From: Chrysoporthe austroafricana
Taxonomy: Eukaryota > Ascomycota > Sordariomycetes > Diaporthales > Cryphonectriaceae
Assembly: GCA_001051155.2 (NCBI GenBank)
Contig: JYIP02000008.1
Span: 2,604,001 to 2,668,000, forward strand
Reading direction: 5' to 3'
Length of the DNA: 64,000 nt
The translations under genes and the position numbers were made by a program. Within the stretch, counting starts at the first letter, position 1. Each line of letters starts with the position of its first letter. The notes below the pieces were generated by a model, which had not been told where the DNA came from, did not search any database, and saw only the letters and a program-made list of their open reading frames with translations. Positions 46,911 through 57,540 of the stretch are shown here, one piece after another.

Positions 46911-47321
46911 GGCCCTTTTTGGTCGCGTGCCCTCGGGCAGTCCGCCGGGGTCTTATGCAATAGGATCGCCAGGCTATCTGGAGGAAAAAAGCCCTATCGC
47001 TCCGCAACGATTTCCGCCACCCTGCGGAGAAATCTCTTATCGACCCGTCAAAGCGACGACGGCCATTCGCAGCGAGGTGCCGCCGAGGGCCCCGCCGCAG
47101 CCCACCGCAGCTGATAAGCCACTACTGGGTAGGGTAGTACTTGCAGCCCGCGGCCCTGTCTCGGTACCGGCTTGCACGAGATAGGCATGGCATAGGGCCA
47201 CCGACGGCGTCGCCCTTGCAGAGGCAGAGCGTAGCAGAGATAGCGCGCAGCTGGCCTAGACCCTGCCCTGTTCGGAGGACCCTGGGCTGGACCGCCTCGG
47301 CTCAACGCCGCTGAGGGTGAC

Positions 47322-47394
47322 GATGGACTGACGCCGAGGATGGACTGACGATGATGATGACAATGATGGGCTGACGTTAGAAGATGGACTGACG
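47322..47394 (+). repeat. four imperfect 12-nt repeats (GATGGACTGACG)
   Basis: Copies start at 47322, 47339, 47365 and 47383; the third has one mismatch (GATGGGCTGACG). They are unevenly spaced (17, 26, 18 nt) and followed around 47485-47505 by a CTGA repeat. They lie about 550-620 nt upstream of the permease start. Confidence 0.75.
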
Positions 47395-47620
47395 CTCGGC
47401 AGGCCAGAGGCTCGAGAGCCCATGCGCGTCGCCCTTTGGGTCCCGGATCAGAGGAACAACAACTTGGATGCTGAAGTGGAGTGGGCTGACTGACTGACTG
47501 GTGGCATCGACTCGTCCCTGCCAAGCGCTGTCAAGCTTTTTAAGCTACCTGGTGCGGCTACAGGGCTGTTTGAGTTTGCGCTATAGATACAAGTTTATCT
47601 CATCAGTCACTTATCTCGTA

Positions 47621-47718
47621 GGGCGCATGGTCTAGGGGTATGATTTTCGCTTCGCAATCGCAAATGACTGCTTTGCTGTGCCTGTGAAAGGTCGTGGGTT
47701 CAATTCCCACTGCGTCCA
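47621..47718 (+). tRNA. tRNA-Ala (anticodon CGC) with intron
   Basis: Acceptor stem GGGCGCA pairs with TGCGTCC and includes the G3:T70 wobble pair that marks alanine tRNAs; the discriminator is A. D arm TGGTCTAGGGGTATGA and T arm GTGGGTTCAATTCCCAC are canonical. The anticodon stem TTCGC pairs with GTGAA; the loop gives CGC at 47653-47655. An intron of 26 nt (47657-47682) sits after position 37, the usual eukaryotic place. A T6 run at 47722-47727 should end RNA polymerase III transcription. Confidence 0.85.
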
Positions 47719-47728
47719 CATTTTTTGC

Positions 47729-48211
47729 CGTTTTCCCGGGAAACCGGGACTGCCGTACCAGAACAAAACGAGAAACGGGAAATAGGAAATAAAAAGTTCA
47801 CTCCCAAAGCCTCAGTCCAGAATCACAAAGCTGTGTCCCCCCCCCCCAAAAAACAGGGCAGACCGCAAGCTGACTAATTTCACAGCTTGACTATATGACG
47901 CCTCTCTGGCGACGGCGAGCACTTCCCACGATGCCAGTGCCTATGGCTAGTTGGGATTCTCGAAAGCGATTTCGGCTAGCGACAACGAACGAGGCGAAAA
48001 GTTATATCAGAAATAATATGGAGACAAAGAATGAACAGAGTGGGCCTCTTGGGTCCTTTGGTATCTGATAAGTAAGGGTTATAAAGACGGTCTGTGAATA
48101 TCTGATCATCTTGATATTGCCGCACTGCACTCTAAAATTGCCACTTTTATATACTACACTACAGCAGGATGCATTCGATTGGGCGTCAACTACTGCAGAA
48201 AACCTCCTAAA
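47729..48211. other. intergenic after the tRNA
   Basis: Includes an 11-nt C run followed by A6 at 47837-47853. No gene recognised. Confidence 0.45.
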
Positions 48212-48895
48212 ATGCTCATTGGCCAGCGGTGGCGACTTCATTGCTGGCATCGTGTGCAATCGCAGGTGCTAAGCGGTTCATCCACGGCGGTTCTTTCACC
48301 ACGACGAATATCAACAAACATTTCCTGACGGTCCAGCGGAATCCGCGAATTATTGTAGGCGTTACCGGCGCCACCGACACCGTCTTTGCCACCAGGCTGC
48401 TCGAGGTGCTGCAGCATCTTGATATCGAATCCCATCTAGTCCTGTCGGAATGGGCGCAGGCGACTATGAAGTACGAAACTGATGTCTCCTGGGATGGGTT
48501 CCAGTCCCTCGCCACAAAGACCTGCGTCATGAAGGACATGGCGGTGCCGCCCTCGTCCGGCTCCTTCCTCCACGATGGAATGATCGTCGTGCTCTGCAGT
48601 ATGAAAACACTAGCTGCTATCTGGGCGGGCTACTGTGACGACCTGATCTCGCGCTCTGTGGACGTCTGTCTGAAGGAGCGGAGGAGGCTGGTGCTCGTCA
48701 CAAGAGAGACACCGCTGGGTGCCGTGCACATGGACAACATGGCGTTCCTGCAAAAGGAAGGGGCAACTATCTTCCCACCCGTGCCGGCTTTCTATACACG
48801 CCTAAAGATGATCTTCGAGTGTGGGTAGAATGCTGGACGCGCTGGGCATCAATGTAGAGAGCTTTGAGCGCTGGGAAGGGATACGGAAGAAATGA
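48212..48895 (+). CDS. PAD1: UbiX/Pad1 flavin prenyltransferase, frame broken near the C-terminus
   Basis: Core frame 48337-48818 reads RIIVGVTGATDTVFATRLLEVL, CSMKTLAAIWAGYCDDL, LKERRRLVLVTRETPLGAVHMDNM and PPVPAFYTR, in the order of UbiX/Pad1, which make prenylated FMN for UbiD/Fdc1 decarboxylases. The core has no ATG; an exon 48212-48265 (MLIGQRWRLHCWHRVQSQ) joined through a 71-nt intron to 48337 keeps phase and gives a basic, mitochondrial-like start, though its donor (GTGCTA) is weak. After MIFEC the frame stops at 48828, yet the family tail (VGRMLDALGI then FERWEGIRKK) follows at once in another frame to 48895. Two bases (GT, in GAGTGTGG) appear to be missing. No ferulate decarboxylase gene lies beside it. 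Confidence 0.75.
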
Positions 48896-49607
48896 GGCGA
48901 AGAGCTCTCTGTGCCTTCTCTAAGGACAAAAGAAAAGAGAGAAAAGAGATCATAAGGTGCGTGCTTGTGTGTGTTTCAATTCCCAAAATCGAAAGCGAGA
49001 AACTCAGTGTTATTAGCAATGGAATCCCGCTCCGGCTAGAGGCCATTTCAAGACTTCCTGCGTATACAGGGATAGATTTTGGGCCTCCGCTGGTACACCT
49101 ATACTGTCGGCTGTGATTCAATTATGAAGTATAATTTTGAGCAGCGAGTTCTTCCCTTGTCTGCTGTAGGCTGAATTACCGGCGAATTGTTGCTTGCTGA
49201 TGACGGTACCTCTCATTTCTGTTGTTCATCCTTCATCCCCCCAATTCTTTTTTTCACTCTTTGCTGTCATTCGATTTAGACGAGCACGTTTGGATCGACA
49301 AAGCTCTCGCTTACTGCTCTAGCGTTAGTTCTGTCTCATTGCATGCAGGAGGCCTTCTATCATCTCGAATACGCAGGCTGGCTACTTCTATACTTGGCTC
49401 GAAAACGCCTTAGCTTGACGTTCAGAACCAACAGGCATCAAACACGTGTTGCCAGCAGGAGAGCACCTTGCTATACAGTTCCTATTTAGAAGAGCTGGTT
49501 TCTCGGACTCAAAGCCACATATCCTTTCCTGACCTCATAACCAAGAGATCTTCTCATCTGTTATATTCTCACTCACCCTCCGAGTCTCTCCCAAAACACA
49601 AAACGCC
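48896..49607. other. 712-nt intergenic region
   Basis: No gene recognised; short overlapping ORFs only. Confidence 0.45.
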
Positions 49608-50078
49608 ATGAGAAACAAGCGGAGTCTTCGAAAGGAGATTCGATGGTCCATGTACCCGCGCCTGCATGATAAAGTGGCAGATCGACTCGAGGACGACGAT
49701 CTTTTCTTCGATTTCTACGAGGTTGATGATGACGAATCTTGCATAAAGCATTACGATACGAACGTCATGGGCCGGTTCAGCTGCCGCAATAGCAAGTGCA
49801 ACTCCAAAGGCTGGTCGAGCAAACGAGTAGCCATAACGATACGGATGTACTCGGGGGCGAGGTACAATGCCAGACTATACCACCAGCGCTGCCGGACTTG
49901 CAACTGGCTGAGTCGACCACAACTCGACGAAGCTTAATACGCGGAGAGAGTCTCGTACCGTATCAAAAAATGGAAGGGGATTGAACTGGAAGCCCCGGTG
50001 TACTCGCGAGAGAGCAAAGGACCTCATCAAAACGAACTGTGTGAGGGCTGCAAGACTGGTCATTGCAGTGAATTGTGA
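49608..50078 (+). CDS. 3CxxC-type zinc-finger protein interrupted by an in-frame TAA
   Basis: The ORF 49608-49937 (109 aa) starts MRNKRSLRKEIRWSMYP and carries DTNVMGRFSCRNSKC, GWSSKRVAITIRMY, and RCRTCNWLSRPQLDEA before TAA at 49935-49937. The same frame then continues with YAERVSYRIKKWKGI, and PHQNELCEGCKTGHC, ending TGA at 50078. Those parts are the rest of the zf-3CxxC domain, including the last Cys pair, so the stop cuts a single domain. As written only a 109-aa truncated protein is made unless the stop is read through. The family is found in fungal and animal proteins; its role in fungi is unknown. Sequence error, recent nonsense mutation and readthrough are all possible. Confidence 0.75.
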
Positions 50079-50283
50079 TGCGCGGAAAGGGAGAGAGAGG
50101 GCAACACGTCGCAGAAGGCTAAGGTTATGGCAGAAGCAATATTGTTTGCGGAAATGTACCAGAAAGCAGAGCACTTTAAGTTTGTACCGTTTCGTTATGA
50201 CAAGGGCCAGATTCAACAGCCAATGTCCAACATTCTGGACAAAGAATATTATAAATCGACATTCTGAGAAATTTCCCCATGAA

Positions 50284-52535
50284 TTATTCTAGAACAATAT
50301 CCTCCTCAGCGGCGCTCGACTCTAATGCTTCGCCATACATAACCCCGTGGATATATGCATCACCAACAAGTTGGTAATTTGGATTGTCGTCTGGTGCCGT
50401 TGGTGCTGTTTGTCTTAAGATGAATGGAACACCACCTCCACGTAATAAAAAGATCTTGTCCCCGATCTTGGCTCTTGAGGGCGCAAGACCAAACCGACCC
50501 TGAGAGGTGAAACAGAAGCGTCTCTCAAAGCCAATCTTCTGAGCTGAATCCTGAACAAATTCGAAGAACAGGGGCTTCTTGCCTTTCCTCCTCTCAAGAA
50601 AACCTGGCGGCAGCTTTATCAGAGGCTCAGGCTGTCCGGCGGGCTCTGGAGACTCTGATAAGTCTGATGACTTCGGGGCGTCTCGCGATAGACTAGTCGT
50701 TGCTTTCCCAAGGCTCGACGCAAGGGCGAGGAATCCTATCCCATCCTGGTAATAGTTTAGAGCTCGTTTGCGCGTGGCCTGGATCAAGGTTTCGAATAAC
50801 ACTGTCGCCGAGTTCTCAATCCCTTTCCTAGATAGCACGGTAAACCCTTCAGCAATGAAGGCAATGAACAGCAACATTTCAGACCCTCGGAGAGCATCTT
50901 GTTCAACCTGGTAGTGGGAGCGGCTGCATAGCTCTTGCTCGCTGAAGGCCAAACTGGTGTCAATGATGGTGTCGACGATGTGCCCACGAGCGCCGATGCG
51001 GCTGCCGCCCGGCACGAGTCGGATATCTGGGCCTTGTGTCCCACCCGCGACGAAGTCGCGAGGCTGGATGGGCTGCAAGCGGTGGAATTGCGAGCTCAAT
51101 GCCCAGTCCTTTGATCAATGCGTCAGCAGGTCGATCGATTCGGTAGTTCTTGCGCTGGAGATGGTCAGGGGGCAAAGGAGCCGCATACTGGTATCCAGGT
51201 TGGAGCCCCATCCGGACTCGGCAGGATGCACGCCTGCTGTAGAAGCTTGCTGCCGTGGCCTGTCTCCACTAGCTTCCTCGCGAAGCTGCCGAAGACCTCA
51301 GGTGTCGACATGGTATAGCTGACCAGGGACTGAAATTGATCTCCATCAGTGGCTAGACTAAGCAGGGCAAACATCTTGTCGCGGCTGTCGCTGCAAGCAA
51401 AGATGTGCGAGTTGCTTGTTTTGTCGATTAGCTGCTCCTGGGCACGGTGTGCCGATGATGTCCCGTATTTTCCAAAGCGAGGAAAAAACTGGTCTCTTTC
51501 GTCGAACATACGATTGGCCCCATAATAGCCCGCTATGGCACGCTGTGTCAGATCCGAGTCTCCTTCTTGCACCAAGTACATGGCATTAAGTCTGCCACTC
51601 AGGATCTTGATGCTCTCGACGCATAACCGGAAGATATCTGTGTCGATCTCATGCGAGCCGATACATAGACGGACCGTCTTTGCCAGAGCAAACTCCTGGA
51701 GAACCCATATTCTCGTGAAATATGGTGAAGCGAACAGTTGCCTCCATGCGCCCCAGAGGGAACTGGTATCGTCTGGCAAGCCGTAATCCTCAAGTGAAGT
51801 CTCGTCGAATTTGATGATGTCGCGTCGCGCACCGTCGTCGGCTCCAGACGAAGATCCCAGCTCGTCGCTTGCTTTAACCCTCGCGGCTGTCTCTGTCGTT
51901 AGATCGTTGGGGTTGGCTTGCTGTGCTGCTAGTGTTGCTCCTTTGATTGACTCCAGAAGCTCCACGATATCCTCTGCGTGATCCGAGGATGTCATTACTT
52001 GTGCTCGGACGTGCCTGGCCTGTCGGTAGATGCGGTTCATTAACCCCAGCTGTGTTCGCTTCTCCTCGAGGTCAGCCTGGTTTATGCAGATCGCATCGAT
52101 CCACACCAAGACACCATGATCTGTGGGACGGAGAGCCCGGATAGCTGCGTCGAGATTTTTCGTGACCATGAACTTCTCTCCGTCGACAGAGATTCTTTCC
52201 AGGCTGTCGCCACCGCCCCAGACGTACGACAGCGCAAAATATCTTTGGAAGGGATGCCTAATGGGGTCACTCCCACCATCTGGCAAGTACATATCCTGCA
52301 TAAATGGGAAGGTTCCCACTTTGGATTCCTCAGCTCTGTCGGCCGGGTAGGAACCAAACGAAAGCCAGCTCAGAGGCCTCGGCCTGTCAGGGAACAGACT
52401 GTGATCTGCGTCAAGGTCTGAAGAAAGGGTCCAACAATGGATGTCGTCACCGGGCTCGCCCGGCGCAACAACTAAGACTCGAATGCATGATGGCTGCCGA
52501 ATCGGCTGGTATCGGAAGTCTGGATTATATGACAT
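50284..52535 (-). CDS. HET domain protein (heterokaryon-incompatibility type)
   Basis: Two exons, 52535-51189 and 51108-50284, giving 723 aa; the join APTWIP-DWALSSQF keeps phase. The HET domain spans about 95-320: RYFALSYVWGGGDS, VLVWIDAICINQADLEEKRTQLGLMNRIYRQA and the later SPYFTRIWVLQEFALAKTV. SDSRDKMFALLSLAT and the C-terminal GDKIFLLRGGGVPFILRQ followed by YQLVGDAYIHGVMYGEAL are usual in long HET proteins. Family members act in allorecognition and programmed cell death after hyphal fusion; most genome copies are untested. Cytosolic, no membrane segment. Frame intact throughout, unlike several neighbours. Confidence 0.92.
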
Positions 52536-52989
52536 TTTGAGACTTGGAGGAGAAGGCGGATGGGAACTTTGAGCCTGGCGGTTGAGCAGGTGAAAGGAGG
52601 TATCGTCTGACAGTTACTTGGGTTACACGTGCGAGTGGAAATAGGCGCTGGGATCTTAGTATATGTAGGCCATGCCAGCTGGTGACATGCGCGCGTTTAA
52701 AGATTAGCCCTGGAGTAAAATTAAGCATATGCAGTCAGATTTAAATATCGGGGGCCAGGGGCAGTGTTGCTGACTGCATATTCTACACTGCACGATCACA
52801 GATGGGCCAGGCCTGGTTCGGAAATCGATGCTTTTCTGCTCGGACGAGGGCTTTAGCTCGGACTACAAAAATATTAAGGTAATATGATGGCAAGCTAGTT
52901 CCTCTATTTGCCTGAGAGTGGCAACCAGAATAGACTGTGAACAACACACCATCAAAAGCATTTGCCAATTGATAGGCAAGCATGAGGCC
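52536..52989. other. 454-nt intergenic region
   Basis: Between the HET start and the end of the P450 locus; no gene seen. Confidence 0.45.
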
Positions 52990-54780
52990 TCAATAAAGTT
53001 CGATCAAACAGCGAGAACCAACAGGCTTTAGAAAAAAGAACTGCAATGTTGCCATATCTGCATCACTCATGCCCTCGCGAGTAGACACCCTTGCGTTGGG
53101 AAAAGCACGGAACAACCGTGCCACACCCAAGCGTAACTCAATCCTAGCAAAGTGAACACCAAGACACACTACGCTGGGTCAGAGACGAGCCTCAGAGAAC
53201 TTGAGAACTTGGAAAATGGGATAGGATAGGGCGGTGCAACATACCTCTCGATCCGCCTCCAAACCGCATGAAAGCGTCTTCCATTGCTTGTTTTGGATTT
53301 TCCCACCGCAAGGGATCGAACTTCAAAGGGTTCGGGAAGACCTCTGCCAGGCGATGCAGAGTCCATGCCTGCGTAGCCACCGTCGTGCCCCCGGGGATAT
53401 AATAGCCAGCCAGTGTTTCACCTCCAGGAGGCACAACACGGGGAAGCAGTGATGAGGCGGCTGGGTAGAGCCTCAAGGTTTCGTTGATGATATGGTTGAG
53501 ATACGTGACCTCTCGTAGATCGCTGTCCGTGAAGTCGTCTGGGAGCCCTTCCAACTCCTTGGCGAGGGTATGTTGGATGCTTTGGTCACGGCATACACTC
53601 CAGACCAGATACTTCAGAGTATTCGATGTGGTATCGCTGCCTGCAATAGTATATGCCATCGCCTCGTTGCGGATCTCAAGATCAGGCAAGGCATCGGAAT
53701 CCGCCTTGTTGAAGAACCTTGTGAATAGAGTCTGTAGCTTGTTGTCGGGCTTGACGAGAAGCTGTCTCTTGTAACGTTGGATAGACTGCTCTACATACTG
53801 CAGCAGGCGAACCCGACTTGAGGTCGCTGCCTTTATCAAAGGGACAGAAACCCCAGCACGTGAGAGCCCAGCAAGCAGTGGGAAGGTTGTAATGATGCTC
53901 CCGGTCTTACCGACAACCTCTAGATCGGAGATGTACAGATTTTTCTGATGAAAAAAAGAAAAAAAGCCATTGTTAGTGGGAGGGGTAACACTAATACTGA
54001 TTAATAGCAGCGCACGGGATTCCTTTACCTTTCCCTGGTCCAACATGCGGAATGATTCGCCGAAGCTGAGCTCCCCGATGACATCTGTGGTCATGAAGGA
54101 AAACCACTTAAATATGTCAGCTGTCCCCCATCGGTCCATCTCCTCCCCCATGCAGACAATAGCCTGTCGGACCCTGGCATCGATCTTGGGGAGCATAGTC
54201 TTGAGTGACGAGCCCGCAATCGGGGCAGACAGAAGCCTGCGTCGCTCTCGGTGGTGGATGGGGTCGGTCGAAGTGAACACGCTCATGCTCCCGGGCGCCA
54301 ATTAGCTATACCAATTATCCTTGACAAAGTCATGCTTTACCGTATGGATGCGTATCACCGACGGCAGATCCGAAAAGACGACATAGTTAGGGGCGAGGCG
54401 GACAACAGATCCTGCGCAGGGAAATGTATAAGTCTTTCTGTCACTTTCTTTGCAAGCAGACACTGTTCTACTAGTTCCCTCTCACTGTACTTTTGGATCA
54501 GCTCGTTGACGTAGTCAGATCTGCTACCGCTGAGCCAGCGGTACGTCAAAACATAGGAAGTCCATTTTGAATACCAAGGGCCAGGGACCCCGCCTCGATA
54601 TGGGATTGCACCGGGTCTGAACGATTGCCTAACGCGAATTAATATACTGTCAAAATACCTAAAGACGTCAATCAGGAAATATTAGCATACTTGAATGATC
54701 TTTCGACCCAGAACTAGCGCTGCGGCAAGAACGGTAAGAGTGATAAAGACAATATTTTGGTCCGTGTATTGCAACGCCAT
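52990..54780 (-). CDS. cytochrome P450 monooxygenase, interrupted by an in-frame TAA
   Basis: Exons read as 54780-54691 (MALQYTDQ... membrane anchor), 54658-54486 (IPYRGGVPGPWYSKWT), 54411-54029, 53944-53245 and 53168-52990. Key motifs: I-helix AGSDTTSNTLKYLVW, K-helix ETLRLYPAA, PERF-region FDPLRWENP, and the heme site FGGGSRVCLG, made by the last splice join. In exon 3 the frame IRIHTVKHDFVKDNWYS is followed directly by TAA (54304-54302) and then LAPGSMSVFTSTDP in the same frame; CAA (Gln) is the likely original. Exon 1 also ends in phase 0 while exon 2 needs phase 2, so the 5' end is out by one or two bases. Intron 3 (84 nt) has no stop and a multiple-of-three length. Probably a young pseudogene of an ER-bound P450. 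Confidence 0.8.
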
Positions 54781-55440
54781 GCTGAAAACTTGACATTAAC
54801 TGTGACTTCGTAAACAAAATGAATCCTTTGGTAGAAATAAATCAGGTTAAGATCCTCGGTATACCCATTTATAATATTCTGTTCTACTTTCTGAGACAGA
54901 TGAATCGGCTGCTGTCAAGGCGCGAATCATCCGAGCGGTAATTATTAGCACCGAGTGTTCGTTGCCCTTGATGAAGTACAGCATAGAGTTCAGCAATGCG
55001 AGAAACATGATTATAAAGCGGAGGTCATATCAAGCTCGGCATTGCGAACCCTATGATTTGCAATCTGGTAAGTCGGCTTCTGTCTCGTAAAGCGCGAGTT
55101 ATCCGAGAAGCGCGAGCTATCTGGCAGTCATCATTAACACTGATTCCATACCCATAGCAATCGATGTAGCAGAATCAATAATATGACCCAGCTAGCTTCA
55201 AATTCTTTCTCGTTTACTAAATGTAGCAGTTATATAACTCAAAGGATGAACTAATAAACTGGGTCAATAGACGTGCTAGATCACTGGTATTTTAGGGTGA
55301 CTATACGTATGAGGTTGTAGAGCCCAAAGCGGCGGACTACTGACCGTTATTTGGATCGCTGTGTATAGATCTTTACTTTTAGTCCGCGGCAGTGCTTAGC
55401 TATAGTGATCGAGGGAATGTACCACCTCTATAAGCAATGT
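54781..55440. other. AT-rich gene-free region
   Basis: AT-rich with stops in all frames; no gene recognised. It borders the TolB-type fragment and may include further decayed sequence. Confidence 0.4.
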
Positions 55441-55469
55441 AATCGAGAACCCGCTGTCAGAGCTTCCAA

Positions 55470-55754
55470 GAAGGTGATATATTGCACCCAATCTACATAA
55501 ACTGCCCACAATATCCGCCTTTCAGACAAGTAGGTGCGGCGCGTGAAGAGGATGCTGCTGCCGTCGGGCGAGAAGGCATGCAGGTTATCTCACTCCGTGG
55601 TGAGATGTGTCATCTGCAGGGTCGCAACATCGACGATGAACAGGCCCATCCTGCCGACAGTGATACCATTATCCGCATCGCCGGGCCAGGTGCGGAAGAG
55701 AAACTGGAGCCATCGTGGCTAAAGGACAGAAAGCCGTAGTTTCCGTCCCCATCG
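55470..55754 (-). pseudogene. fragment of a TolB-type (PD40/WD40-like) beta-propeller protein
   Basis: On the minus strand the fragments GFLSFSHDGSS, then FLFRTWPGDADNG, then GLFIVDVATLQMTHLTTE, a TGA, and DNLHAFSPDGSSILFTRRT follow each other. The repeated F-S-x-DG-S-x-(I/L)-x-F pattern is that of PD40 repeats in TolB-like propellers. Relatives have TEWDNLP at the stop, so TGG appears changed to TGA (about 55593-55591). A one-base frame change lies after HDGSS. No start, end or splice sites remain. It is a remnant only. Confidence 0.6.
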
Positions 55755-55759
55755 GGAAC

Positions 55760-56356
55760 ACATTAGTGAAGCAATAGTCCTTTTCTCTGAAAGTACTAGG
55801 TGCCCAGAAGCGCCTGAACTGCTGCTCCACTCAGTGTTCGAGATGACATGCTCCTACATCAAGCTCACGACCACAATTCCCTCTCCGCATTCTTCTTTCC
55901 ACCTTGTACATCTGTATACTGCAAAGCATGACTTAATTTGCTCAATTTTGCCAGACAGATGCTGATTACATGCCATTCTATTTTTTTTTTAATAAAAAAA
56001 AATATCAGCAAATAGCAGCTCTATTCCTTCGTTTCTAGGCCTTCTGCGCTCCGTTACAAGCATTTCTAGTTGGAAATAGTTGGTGTTGACTGCTCAATTG
56101 GGTTCTGTATTGCTTGCTTGTTGTTTACAGCTATCTATCGTCGTTGCTGGCACATGTACGAAAAAGGGTTGGCTCTTGACGTACGGGCCACATCATAGAT
56201 ATCCGACATCGATACAATTTGAAATAAAATAAATTAAAGTGAAGTACAGTGAAGCCGAACTCCAGCTATTATTTCTGAAGGATTTGGATCAAGATTCAGC
56301 CCTGTACCAGTATACCCCCTTTTCAGAGAATTGTAAATGTGCGGCCGCTAGAGCTA
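55760..56356. other. AT-rich intergenic region
   Basis: Contains a T11/AATAAAAAAAAA block around 55981-56002. No gene recognised. Confidence 0.45.
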
Positions 56357-57540
56357 CTACCACCTTCCTCGGTGATTTCTGCTATCTAGAACCGCATGCT
56401 CTTGGCTCTGTATAATTGGATCTTCGCTCCGTTGGCTGCTCAGCCCTGGCCCGTTTTGTCCACTGAAAGCCTCCAATCTGATGTTCTGCGGCCTAGCTTC
56501 CTCTTGCCTGTCCCGCTGGCTAGACGTATTTACCAATCGAGACCACCAGTTCGTCTTGGCCGACCCAGTCGATGGCTGTCCGGATATACCAGGGTATGCC
56601 GGGTATTCATGCCGGGCCCGCATGCTCTTGATGAGACGGTTTAATATGACAAACTCGACTTTGAGTTTGACTCCGTACACACACGGCTTGAATGCGCCTT
56701 GCAGATAGAACATGTCGGCATAACGGATGCCAAGCAGCGCAATATCCAGGGCAATAATGAGGAGGTTGATGTAGATGAGTTGGTAGAGAAGCCCGTGCTT
56801 TTTGGCAGTGGGATGGAGGGAGGAGGGCTCCAAGTAATAAAATGCATTTTCTAAGAGAGCAGTGTTGCGGAGCAGCTTGCGCGTTTGCCAGATGTACAAA
56901 ATGCTTAGATAAGTTTCTTGGACGAAAAATACGGTGACTTGAAGGCGGTCCCAAACGGAATTGACATTGGAAATGTTTGGCTGATCTATATCTGTGGCTT
57001 GCTAGATGCAATATTCTGTTAGCTCCCACGAAAGGCTCAGAGCTACCGTCAAAAGAACATACAGCTAATATGCCCATCACAATGGTGGGCACTGAGAAGA
57101 CGACGGAGTCAAATAGCAAGACGGCCATTGTCCATCTGAGCAGCGTGATCGAATGTCTTCATTGACCAAGAGGTTAGGAAGAAGTGGACATTAACTTTGG
57201 AGTGAGGCGGATGAGAGTGGACGAACGTGATGAGATGGAGCCGCGAGTAGAGGACCCAGCTCTGTGGCACCACCATGATCAACCACGTGAGGTAAATCAT
57301 GCTGATGGACGCATTCAGATCGGTCCACACGTCAAAATCAGCCAGTATGATAAACAGTGGCTGCAAGATGACTCCCCAGGAGCAAAGCGCGCATGACCAG
57401 AAATAGAGCCCCGTCCGTCTCTTGAAGCGCCAGAACAGAGACAGGCTGACTTCAACCCCAATGTACCACGAGATGCCCACGAACGCGGCCATGGTCATGG
57501 ACAAGGGAAGGCTGTCTTTGATGTCGGCAGGTTCGCCCAT
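56357..57540 (-). CDS. DUF7703-type integral membrane protein with a frame break in exon 1
   Basis: Exons 57540-57196, 57135-57063 and 57001-56357, about 353 aa. Hydrophobic segments: LPLSMTMAAFVGISWYIGVEV, LYFWSCALCSWGVILQPLF, SMIYLTWLIMVVPQSWVLYSRLHL, VLLFDSVVFSVPTIVMGILA, then VTVFFVQETYLSILYIW and LLYQLIYINLLIIALDIALL. This seven-helix layout with LYSRLHL and the C-terminal VEFVILNRLI matches fungal DUF7703 proteins. Exon 1 ends in phase 0 at GTTAAT but exon 2 (A-TGG-ACA-ATG) needs two bases before it; switching frame after SRLHLI gives RSSTLIRLTPK and then fits perfectly. So one base is extra or two are missing near 57230. Exons 2 and 3 are clean. The C-terminal 80 residues are polar and cytosolic. 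Confidence 0.75.

Noticed and set aside
54305..54339. 35-nt intron (GTAAAG to TATAG) that would bring the reading frame up to the P450 stop
   Set aside because: Too short for a functional fungal intron, no branch site, and it would remove conserved P450 residues (KHDFVKDNWY) while leaving the TAA in phase.
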